Shown: positions 1-5,052 of the stretch, piece by piece
How positions within the stretch are numbered: the stretch's first letter is position 1
Layout of the letters: the number at the start of each line of letters is the position of its first letter
Assembly: GCA_015494245.1 (NCBI GenBank)
Contig: WGBN01000114.1
Coordinates: 1 to 5,052 of the forward strand
Origin: Saprospiraceae bacterium
GTDB taxonomy: Bacteria > Bacteroidota > Bacteroidia > Chitinophagales > Saprospiraceae
Length of the DNA stretch: 5,052 nucleotides
Direction: 5' to 3'
Made by a program: the position numbers and the translations under genes
Notes under the pieces: generated by a model
The model's database searches: none
What the model was told of the DNA's origin: nothing
What the model saw: the letters and a program-made list of their open reading frames with translations, nothing else

Positions 1-788
1 CGGACAGCCGTCATCACAAAAGCCGAAACCAAAATCGGCAATTGCAACATGGGCAACAAAACCCTCAAGACGCCCATCAAAGCCAGAAGACTCAGATAAC
101 GGGCTACCTTAAAAGCCAGCTCATGAGATATCAGGTCGGGATACAATTTCGAGCGGGTAAGCCTGCTGACAAGCCAACTCAGCACGCGGCTCAGCAATTG
201 ATGCAAAAGCAGCAAAAACAACAAGATGAGCAAGGCTCCCAAATACTGCCACACGAACAAACCCAAAAACCTGTGCTGACCTATGCGCGGGAAAAGGCGC
301 ACAAAAAAATCAGCGCCAAAGGGATAGACCTCTTTGTATAAGGCCGGTATGGCCCGCACACTCTCTGCCGAATAATACCACTTCTGCCCCACCCGCTGCA
401 CGTAAATCTCGGGCAGTTCCAAGGGAAAAGGCCTGTAGAGGTACTCCCCGCTCAGGCTGTCCCTGTAAAAGGAATCGCGCGGAATCTTGTCCAGCTCCAC
501 ATACAGCCCCAGCCCGTCGTAAATTTGCTTGAGCATCACGGCCCGCTGCACCCGCGTGGTCGAATCCAGATCGGACTGCAAAGTAAGCGCCGCCTTAGCC
601 GGCTCGTAGCTGTCCGGCTGCAAATAATAAAGGTGTACGTAAATGGTGTTATAAGGCGACTCCAAGCTGACTTGCGGAGCAGCGTCCTGCGCAAAGGCTC
701 CCCAACACCCTCCCGCAGAGAAGAGCGCCAGGAACGCGAAGCGCAAAGCAAACAGATTCACGCATTTTTTGGGGGATGTACAAAGCAT
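1..788 (-). CDS. MscS-family mechanosensitive ion channel, N-terminal part (runs off left edge)
   Basis: The minus strand is open from an ATG at 786-788 to the window edge, giving 262 residues with the C-terminus missing. This start is the furthest upstream possible, because an in-frame TAA lies five codons before it. Residues 1-33 look like a signal peptide: Lys-Lys near the start, a hydrophobic core (LFALRFAFLALF) and a probable cut after AFA before QDA. Residues 34-170 form a periplasmic domain containing SPYNTIYVHLYYLQPDSYEP, LKQIYDGLGLYVELDKIP and QKWYYSAESV. I recognise this arrangement from Bacteroidota channels of the MscS superfamily; that is recall, not a search. Hydrophobic helices follow at about 174-197 and 226-248, with another probably beginning near 250. 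The pore helix and beta domain would lie outside the window, so the family call rests on the N-terminal part. Such channels open under membrane tension to release solutes during osmotic downshock. The gene follows alaS by 18 bases on the same strand and is probably co-transcribed with it. Confidence 0.75.
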   Translation of the reverse strand, partial: MLCTSPKKCVNLFALRFAFLALFSAGGCWGAFAQDAAPQVSLESPYNTIYVHLYYLQPDSYEPAKAALTLQSDLDSTTRVQRAVMLKQIYDGLGLYVELDKIPRDSFYRDSLSGEYLYRPFPLELPEIYVQRVGQKWYYSAESVRAIPALYKEVYPFGADFFVRLFPRIGQHRFLGLFVWQYLGALLILLFLLLLHQLLSRVLSWLVSRLTRSKLYPDLISHELAFKVARYLSLLALMGVLRVLLPMLQLPILVSAFVMTAV

Positions 789-806
789 ACTCCGGATGTC
801 TTAAGC

Positions 807-3440
807 TCACTCAGTTGAGTTAAAAAAATGTTTCGCCTCCTCCACAGCTTGGGCAAGTCCGGCCGCATTTTTCCCCCCGGCCGAAGCAAAGAAGGGCTGA
901 CCTCCGCCGCCCCCCTGGATATGGGCGGCCAGTTGGCGCACCATCTTGCCGGCATCCAGGCCGTCTTTGCCTGCAATTTCCTTGCTGATGGCCACCATGA
1001 GCTGAGGTTTGTCATGGATGGCGGCTCCCAGCACAATCACAGCCGGCTGCAGACTTTTCTCCAATTGAAAAACCAGGTTCTTCAGGCTCTTGCTATCGGG
1101 CACTGCTACCTGCTCTGCGAGCAGCTTAAAGGTCTCGCGCTGTTCTGCTTTTTTCAGCAATTCGTCTTTGAGTTGTGCCGTTTGCTGCTGCTGAAGTTGC
1201 TCCAGTTCCTTTTTGAGTTTTTTGTTTTCCTGCAAGAGCTGCTCCACCATTTGAGGGATATTTTTGCCGCTTTTCAGCAAATGTCGCACGGCCTGTAAGT
1301 CCTCCAATTGCTCTTGCACGTATTGCTCTGCCCGCTCGCCCGTGAGGGCCTCTATGCGACGCACGCCTGCAGCTATGGCAGATTCCGAGACAATTTTAAA
1401 CCAGCCTATATCGCCCGTGCGTTGCACATGCGTACCACCGCACAACTCACAGGAGAAGCCTTCACCAAAGGTAACCACCCGCACCTCTTCACCGTACTTT
1501 TCGCCGAAGAGCATCATGGCACCCAGTTCGCGCGCCTCTGCCAAAGGCATTTTGCGCACTTCCTGCAGCGGGATGTTCTCCCGTATTTTGGCATTGACCA
1601 TACCTTCAATTTCGGCAATTTGCTCAGCCGTAAGTTTTTCAAAGTGGGAAAAATCAAAGCGCAGGCGCTCCGCATCCACATCCTGCCCCTTCTGCACGGC
1701 ATGCTCTCCCAGCACGCGATGCAGGGCGGCGTGCATGAGGTGGGTGGCCGAGTGGTTGCGGGCCGTAGCTTCGCGCCGGGCCCGGTTGACGCGTGCATGT
1801 ACGGGCACATCCACCTCGATGGGCAGGCGGTCCGTGATGTGTACGATGAGTTCGTTTTCGCGCAAAGTGTTCAGCACCTTGATGGTCTCCTCACCGATTT
1901 GCAGGGTGCCGCTATCCCCGCGCTGACCTCCGCCTTCGGCATAGAACGGCGTTTTATCGAGTACGATTTGATACTGCTTGCCCTTTTTCATTTCCACTAC
2001 GCGATATTTCAAAATGCCTGCATCGGGCACCTCCAGTTGGTCATAGCCCACAAATTGCACGTCTTCGCCCGGACGCACCTCTACCCAGTCGCCCACCGAG
2101 CGCTCGGCGGCTTTACGGGAGCGGTTTTTCTGCTCTTCCAAGGCTTTTTGAAAGCCCTCTTCATCCACTTTCAGGCCTTTTTCTTCGGCTATGAGGCGGG
2201 TCAGGTCAATGGGAAAGCCATAGGTGTCGTACAGTTCGAAAGCATCTTTGCCGGAGACCACTCCTCCGCTTACGTCTAAGGTTTCAAAGCGCCTGAGGCC
2301 CTTGTCGAGCGTGCGCAGAAAATTGCGCTCTTCGCCTTCGATGACTTTGGCGACCTGTGCAGCCTGGGCCTTGAGCTCCGGAAAGACATCCTCGAACCAA
2401 TCTGCCAGCGGTTCTGTCAGCAGGCTGAGCAGGGGTTCTTCCCTGTTGAGGAAGGAGTAGTAATAGCGCACGGCCCGTCGCAGGATGCGGCGAATGACGT
2501 AGCCGGCGCCGGTATTCCCCGGCAACTGGCCGTCGGCGATGGTAAAAGCCACGGCCCGCAGGTGGTCCACCACCACCCGCATGGCAATGTCGGAATAAGC
2601 ATCGGGCGCATAGCTGCCCTTATAGGTTACGCCCGTTATCTGCTCTATCAATTTGATAAAAGGGGTGAAGATATCGGTATCGTAATTGGAGTGCTTGCCC
2701 TGTATGGCCATGCAAAGGCGCTCAAAGCCCATGCCGGTATCCACGTGCTTCTCCGGCAGCGGCTCCAGAGAACTGTCGGCCTTGCGGTTGTATTGAATAA
2801 AGACCAGGTTCCACAATTCCACTACGCGGGGGTCGTCCTGATTGACCAGCGAGGCTCCATCCACTTTGAGGCGTTCTTCTTCATCGCGCAGGTCTATGTG
2901 GATTTCCGAGGAAGGCCCGCAAGGTCCCGTGTCTCCCATTTCCCAGAAGTTGTCTTTGCGGTCGAAGTAGAGGATTCTGCCTTTCGGCAAATGCCTTTCC
3001 CACAGTTTTGCCGCCTCTTCATCGGCACCCAGACCGTCGGAGGCATCGCCTGAGAATACCGTTACGTACAAGCGCTCGGGGTCGAGGCCATATACTTCCG
3101 TCAGCAACTCCCAGGCCCAGGCAATGGCCTCAGCTTTGAAATAATCGCCAAAAGACCAGTTGCCCAGCATCTCGAAAAAAGTGTGGTGGTAACTGTCGCG
3201 CCCCACTTCTTCCAAATCGTTGTGCTTACCCGATACGCGCAGGCATTTCTGGGTGTCGGCTACGCGCCGCGCCTCCGGCTTGCGGTTGCCGAGAAAGTAG
3301 TCCTTAAATGGATTCATGCCCGCATTGGTGAACATCAAGGTGGGATCGTCCTTGTTCACCACAGGTGCCGAAGGCACGATCTTATGCCCCTTGGAGCGAA
3401 AAAACTCTAAAAATTCTCTGCGAATTTTTCTGGATTCCAT
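807..3440 (-). CDS. alaS: Alanyl-tRNA synthetase (alanine--tRNA ligase)
   Basis: This class II synthetase charges tRNA-Ala with alanine using ATP in the cytoplasm and hydrolyses mischarged Ser- or Gly-tRNA-Ala. The protein is 877 aa, about the length of the E. coli enzyme, and looks intact. From the chosen start the order is: an N-terminal catalytic core beginning MESRKIRREFLEFFRSKGH; the motif 2 region at about 82-102 (SYHHTFFEMLGNWSFGDYF); a motif 3-like VDTGMGFERL at about 233-242; a tRNA-recognition part with NTGAGYVIRRILRRAVRY at about 309-326; and an editing domain with YAEGGGQRGD near 500. The editing zinc site is complete: HSATH (His563, His567) and CGGTH (Cys667, His671). A coiled coil (about 734-771) leads to the C-Ala/DHHA1 oligomerisation domain with a glycine run at about 843-856 (GGGGGQPFFASAGG). 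The reading frame extends 19 codons further upstream to 3497, but family members begin at the chosen Met and the extra stretch overlaps a candidate promoter. A loose -7-like element (TATATTTTG, 3463-3471, minus strand) would give a leader of roughly 17 bases. No Shine-Dalgarno sequence is visible. Confidence 0.98.
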   Translation of the reverse strand: MESRKIRREFLEFFRSKGHKIVPSAPVVNKDDPTLMFTNAGMNPFKDYFLGNRKPEARRVADTQKCLRVSGKHNDLEEVGRDSYHHTFFEMLGNWSFGDYFKAEAIAWAWELLTEVYGLDPERLYVTVFSGDASDGLGADEEAAKLWERHLPKGRILYFDRKDNFWEMGDTGPCGPSSEIHIDLRDEEERLKVDGASLVNQDDPRVVELWNLVFIQYNRKADSSLEPLPEKHVDTGMGFERLCMAIQGKHSNYDTDIFTPFIKLIEQITGVTYKGSYAPDAYSDIAMRVVVDHLRAVAFTIADGQLPGNTGAGYVIRRILRRAVRYYYSFLNREEPLLSLLTEPLADWFEDVFPELKAQAAQVAKVIEGEERNFLRTLDKGLRRFETLDVSGGVVSGKDAFELYDTYGFPIDLTRLIAEEKGLKVDEEGFQKALEEQKNRSRKAAERSVGDWVEVRPGEDVQFVGYDQLEVPDAGILKYRVVEMKKGKQYQIVLDKTPFYAEGGGQRGDSGTLQIGEETIKVLNTLRENELIVHITDRLPIEVDVPVHARVNRARREATARNHSATHLMHAALHRVLGEHAVQKGQDVDAERLRFDFSHFEKLTAEQIAEIEGMVNAKIRENIPLQEVRKMPLAEARELGAMMLFGEKYGEEVRVVTFGEGFSCELCGGTHVQRTGDIGWFKIVSESAIAAGVRRIEALTGERAEQYVQEQLEDLQAVRHLLKSGKNIPQMVEQLLQENKKLKKELEQLQQQQTAQLKDELLKKAEQRETFKLLAEQVAVPDSKSLKNLVFQLEKSLQPAVIVLGAAIHDKPQLMVAISKEIAGKDGLDAGKMVRQLAAHIQGGGGGQPFFASAGGKNAAGLAQAVEEAKHFFNSTE

Positions 3441-3447
3441 GCGCGTC

Positions 3448-3480
3448 TTTTGATTTATTTCCCAAAATATAGCATCTTTG
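3448..3480 (+). promoter_or_regulatory. Possible second rightward promoter close to the alaS start
   Basis: TTTG at 3449-3452 is followed after 20 bases by CATCTTTG (3473-3480). This matches the Bacteroidota -33/-7 pattern except for C in place of the first T of TAnnTTTG. If active, transcription would begin near 3487 and cross the DnaA-box cluster towards the peptidase gene. It overlaps the region used for alaS initiation on the other strand. The match is imperfect and could be chance in A/T-rich DNA. Confidence 0.25.
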
Positions 3481-3563
3481 CGTCCTGATTCATCCATAGC
3501 ACCTCCAATAAATGCGGGAAATAGCGCCTGAAGAACTCAAAATGTGGATAAACTCCACGAAAA

Positions 3564-3599
3564 ATGTGGAAAACTTTAAGGTAGATGTGGAAAACTTTA
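3564..3599 (+). repeat. Direct repeat, two copies of a 15-base unit at 21-base period
   Basis: ATGTGGAAAACTTTA occurs identically at 3564-3578 and 3585-3599, separated by six bases (AGGTAG). A partial third copy, AATGTGGATAAACT, lies 22 bases before the first at 3541-3554. The repeated core coincides with the DnaA-box-like 9-mers, and the shared ACTTTA extension goes beyond the 9-mer. This suggests either a recent duplication or a longer protein-binding unit. Confidence 0.85.
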
Positions 3600-3610
3600 T
3601 GTTAAAAAAT

Positions 3611-3641
3611 TTTGCCACAGAGATTTCCCGCTCTAATTTTG
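3611..3641 (+). promoter_or_regulatory. Bacteroidota-type promoter reading towards the M23 peptidase gene
   Basis: TTTG at 3611-3614, a spacer of exactly 19 bases, and TAATTTTG at 3634-3641 match the known Bacteroidota primary sigma factor consensus (-33 TTTG, -7 TAnnTTTG) with no mismatches. Transcription would start near 3648, giving the peptidase mRNA a leader of about 110 bases. The three DnaA-box-like sites end 17 bases upstream of the -33 element and a fourth sits at about the start point. DnaA binding could therefore plausibly influence this promoter. Confidence 0.5.
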
Positions 3642-3757
3642 ATTCCACTTTGGATAAAACCCAAACGCACACGGCCCGAATTGCTTTTTTAACACGAGCC
3701 GTGCTTGTTCCCGTTTAAGGGCAGCAAAGTTAGCATTTTGTCCAAGAAATATGCCTT

Positions 3758-4741
3758 ATGGGAAAGGAAAAATTTGTTTACAACATTCACACGCTGCGCT
3801 ACGAGAAAGTAGAAGAAACCAGAAAAGAGCGCATCATGCGCATTCTCGGTTTTCTTTCCGCAGCCCTGGTAGCCGGAGGGCTATTCACCTTAGTCATCTG
3901 GGAGTTGTTTCCCTCCCCCAAAGAAAAAGCCGTTCGCAGGGAATTGGAGCAGATGAAAGTGCAATACGCCGCACTCAACGAGCAACTGGCACGCATGGAC
4001 AAAGTCCTGGCCAATCTCCAGGACAGAGACGCCAGCGTCCACCGCATGCTCTTCGGCATGGACCCCATTGACCCCGACGTCTGGAACGGCGGTACGGGAG
4101 GCCACCAGTCCTACAGCGAAATTGTCAACTACAGCGGCACCGGCCAACTCATCAAAGCCACCCGCGAAAAAGCAGACCGCCTGCAGCGACAAATCAAGCT
4201 GCAGTCCGAATCGCTCGACACCATCATAGCCCTCGCCAAAGAGCGCGAGAAAATGCTGGCCTCCATCCCCTCCATCAAACCCGTACAACCTGACAAACTC
4301 AGCCGCAAAGTAACCCTGCTCTCGGGCTTCGGATATCGCATCCACCCCATCTACAAAGTGCGCAAGCTCCACACCGGCATAGACTTCGGCGCCCCACGTG
4401 GCACGCCCATACAGGCTACCGGAGACGGTACGGTCGTCAAAGTCGAGCACAAACGCACCGGCTACGGCAACAGCGTCGTCATAGACCATGGCTACGGATA
4501 CCAATCCCGCTACGGCCACATGCAACGCATAGATGTCAAAGTAGGCCAGAAAGTCAAAAAAGGCCAGAAAATCGGTCTCGTAGGCAGCACAGGCACCTCC
4601 ACCGCGCCCCACTGCCACTACGAAATCATCTACAAAGGCCAAAAAATCAACCCCATCCAATACTGCATGGACGGCCTCTCCCCCGAAGAGTACGAAGAAC
4701 TCGTCAAAATGGCCGAAACAGCCAATCACTCCTTTGATTGA
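3758..4741 (+). CDS. Membrane-anchored M23 (LytM/peptidase M23B) family metallopeptidase
   Basis: A 327-aa zinc endopeptidase-type protein predicted to cut peptidoglycan cross-bridges or stem peptides in the periplasm, or to regulate such cutting. Residues 1-27 are charged and cytoplasmic. One membrane helix follows at about 28-48 (ILGFLSAALVAGGLFTLVIW) with no clear signal-peptidase site, so the protein is probably anchored facing the periplasm. Residues about 57-95 and 131-168 look like coiled coil, flanking a Gly/Asp/Pro-rich loop. The C-terminal M23 domain (about 186-300) has GFGYRIHP before the active site, HTGID (His205, Asp209), YGHM (His254) and HCH (His285, His287). By analogy with LytM, His205, Asp209 and His287 bind zinc and His254 and His285 are catalytic; all are present, so it should be active. 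The ATG at 3758 gives a start (MGKEKFVYN) typical of Bacteroidota relatives; the ATG at 3751 is in another frame. No strong ribosome-binding site is seen. The coding strand is markedly C-rich, unlike alaS. Confidence 0.93.
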   Translation: MGKEKFVYNIHTLRYEKVEETRKERIMRILGFLSAALVAGGLFTLVIWELFPSPKEKAVRRELEQMKVQYAALNEQLARMDKVLANLQDRDASVHRMLFGMDPIDPDVWNGGTGGHQSYSEIVNYSGTGQLIKATREKADRLQRQIKLQSESLDTIIALAKEREKMLASIPSIKPVQPDKLSRKVTLLSGFGYRIHPIYKVRKLHTGIDFGAPRGTPIQATGDGTVVKVEHKRTGYGNSVVIDHGYGYQSRYGHMQRIDVKVGQKVKKGQKIGLVGSTGTSTAPHCHYEIIYKGQKINPIQYCMDGLSPEEYEELVKMAETANHSFD

Positions 4742-4751
4742 GTAAGCAAGA

Positions 4752-4793
4752 AAGAAGAAGGGCGGCGCCTTGCAAGGCACCGCCCCTCTTCTT
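4752..4793 (+). terminator. Long hairpin after the M23 gene (possible terminator without U tract)
   Basis: Bases 4752-4772 and 4773-4793 are complementary over 21 positions with two mismatches, meeting at TTGCAA so that the loop is only a few bases. The centre of the stem is GC-rich (GGGCGG with CCGCCC). It begins ten bases after the peptidase stop codon, the expected place for a transcription end or an mRNA-stabilising structure. No T run follows it on either strand, so a canonical intrinsic terminator is not shown. It may work together with the next hairpin. Confidence 0.5.
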
Positions 4794-4798
4794 CCCAC

Positions 4799-4840
4799 AA
4801 AAAAAGCGGGCCGCAACCCTGAGAAGGTAGCGACCCGCTT
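4799..4840 (-). terminator. Intrinsic terminator for a leftward transcript
   Basis: AAGCGGG at 4804-4810 pairs with CCCGCTT at 4834-4840. The stem continues with CGC/GCG-type pairs (4812-4814 with 4830-4832) and ACC/GGT (4816-4818 with 4826-4828), interrupted by single mismatches. Read on the minus strand, the hairpin is followed at once by seven T residues (4805-4799), the classical rho-independent form. On the plus strand only CTATTAT follows, a poor U tract. It therefore most likely ends a transcript arriving from the right, convergent with the peptidase gene, though it could also serve both directions. Confidence 0.55.
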
Positions 4841-5052
4841 CTATTATCCCATGAACATATTAGAACTTGAAGGTTAGGATTTGACTGCTATGCCATCAAA
4901 TCGCTTTCCCAAATGAATCGTGAAAATCAGCTCTTTAAGCCGATTGTGTCCCTTTCACGATACAAGTATCGGGCAAAGCGCAAGGGCACACAAGTACATT
5001 TTTAGAGCTTTGTGATGAAAAGCGAAAGGACTTGAAAAACATAAAATGCTGA
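4841..5052. other. Non-coding, inverted-repeat-rich stretch at the right edge
   Basis: I see no convincing gene in these 212 bases; every frame on both strands is broken by stops. Inverted repeats are dense. GATTTGA (4878-4884) pairs with TCAAATC (4896-4902). ATCGTGAAA (4917-4925) pairs with TTTCACGAT (4953-4961) around a smaller hairpin, 4925-4932 with 4938-4945 (one mismatch). CGATAC (4958-4963) pairs with GTATCG (4966-4971), and TGTGTCCCTT (4945-4954) pairs with 4982-4992 with one bulge. Some of these pairings exclude each other. On the minus strand, a frame reading WHSSQILTFKF stops at 4860-4862, 19 bases before the leftward terminator, but an in-frame TGA lies directly before that W. It could be a non-coding RNA, a decayed gene end or an interspersed repeat. 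Confidence 0.45.

Larger units (their letters stand above)
3543..3657. other. DnaA-box cluster with A/T-rich stretch (candidate DnaA-binding locus or origin)
   Basis: TGTGGATAA at 3543-3551 is the exact complement of the classical DnaA box TTATCCACA. TGTGGAAAA at 3565-3573 and again at 3586-3594 (TTTTCCACA on the other strand) differs from it by one base. TTTGGATAA at 3649-3657 also has one mismatch. Start-to-start distances are 22, 21 and 63 bases, so all four have the same orientation and sit close to multiples of two helical turns. TTTGCCACA at 3611-3619 is a weaker match (7 of 9) in the opposite orientation. Bases 3591-3614 contain only three G/C in 24 and could serve as an unwinding element. 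DnaA is known to bind such arrays at replication origins, at titration sites and at promoters it controls. Box identity is seen directly; the role is inferred. Against an origin: strand composition does not switch here and no dnaA or dnaN is in view. Confidence 0.5.
3441..3757. other. Divergent intergenic region between alaS and the M23 peptidase gene
   Basis: This 317-base region separates alaS (leftward) from the peptidase gene (rightward). It is richer in A/T than the flanking genes. It holds a cluster of DnaA-box-like 9-mers, an A/T-rich stretch and a good rightward promoter, listed separately. Two open frames cross it, 68 codons on plus (3512-3718) and 60 codons on minus (3490-3672). Neither looks like a gene: the first contains the direct repeat and the second is largely its antisense. 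A short inverted repeat, CACGGC at 3670-3675 with GCCGTG at 3698-3703, lies in the probable leader of the peptidase mRNA. A minus-strand TAACTTTG (3725-3732) matches the -7 consensus but lacks a -33 partner at the right distance. Confidence 0.8.

Noticed and set aside
42..341. A 99-codon plus-strand open frame rich in Gln and Lys
   Set aside because: It is the complement of the Leu-rich membrane segment of the MscS-type gene, where Leu codons read backwards as Gln and Lys.
1308..2279. A 323-codon plus-strand open frame
   Set aside because: It lies wholly antisense to alaS within the conserved catalytic and editing parts. The composition of alaS explains the absence of stops.
3441..3497. A 19-residue N-terminal extension of alanyl-tRNA synthetase starting at 3497
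   Set aside because: AlaRS proteins begin at the MESRKIRREF-type methionine. The extra residues are not family-like and overlap a candidate promoter region.
3512..3718. A 68-codon plus-strand open frame in the intergenic region
   Set aside because: It is built across the direct repeat (giving the repeated VENF) and the A/T-rich stretch, has no recognisable domain, and the best promoter lies inside it. A small protein is not excluded, but nothing supports one.
3725..3732. Minus-strand TAACTTTG as a main alaS promoter
   Set aside because: The -7 match is exact, but no TTTG lies about 19 bases upstream, and it would create a leader of over 270 bases. A minor start remains possible.
3890..4816. 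A 308-codon minus-strand open frame
   Set aside because: It is antisense to the M23 gene, whose C-ending codons remove stops from the opposite frame. It shows no domain and ends inside the M23 coding region.
4914..5005. Short plus-strand frames of about 30 codons near the right edge
   Set aside because: Two overlapping frames are open over this short stretch, neither resembles a known protein, and both stop soon. They fit chance or a repeat better than a gene.
1..5052. A CRISPR array, insertion sequence, toxin-antitoxin pair or defence system
   Set aside because: I looked for regularly spaced repeats, transposase motifs and small paired genes. The only direct repeat is the two-copy 21-base-period unit, and the three genes are ordinary housekeeping families.

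Overview
The window looks like chromosomal DNA of a Bacteroidota bacterium, perhaps from the Saprospiria/Cytophagia side. Three things point there. The MscS-type protein has an N-terminal periplasmic domain that I associate with this phylum. The genes lack clear Shine-Dalgarno sequences and sit behind A/T-rich leaders. An exact Bacteroidota-type promoter (TTTG, 19 bases, TAnnTTTG) lies in the divergent intergenic region. The species cannot be named from the sequence.

Layout from left to right. Bases 1-788 (minus strand) hold the N-terminal 262 residues of a mechanosensitive channel of the MscS superfamily; the gene runs off the left edge. After an 18-base gap, 807-3440 (minus) is a complete alaS, alanyl-tRNA synthetase, 877 aa when started at the family-conserved methionine. 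Bases 3441-3757 form a divergent intergenic region. It contains three evenly spaced DnaA-box-like 9-mers (one exact), a fourth near-match in the same phase, an A/T-rich stretch, and a strong candidate promoter reading right. Bases 3758-4741 (plus) encode a complete membrane-anchored M23 metallopeptidase of 327 aa with all LytM-type active-site residues. It is followed by a 42-base near-perfect hairpin (4752-4793) and by a hairpin with a T run when read on the minus strand (4799-4840). Bases 4841-5052 have no convincing gene but are rich in inverted repeats; on the minus strand they may be the end of a non-coding RNA, of a decayed gene, or of an intergenic repeat.

The genes are housekeeping: translation (alaS), osmotic safety valve (mscS-like) and cell-wall remodelling (M23). 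alaS and the channel gene probably form one leftward transcript, and the peptidase a separate rightward one. I found no defence island, CRISPR array, insertion sequence, tRNA or rRNA gene.

The part most worth a second look is the DnaA-box cluster between alaS and the peptidase gene. It has the look of a replication origin or a DnaA-controlled promoter. The base composition of the peptidase gene (strongly C-rich coding strand) argues against a skew switch at this point, so the origin reading is tentative.
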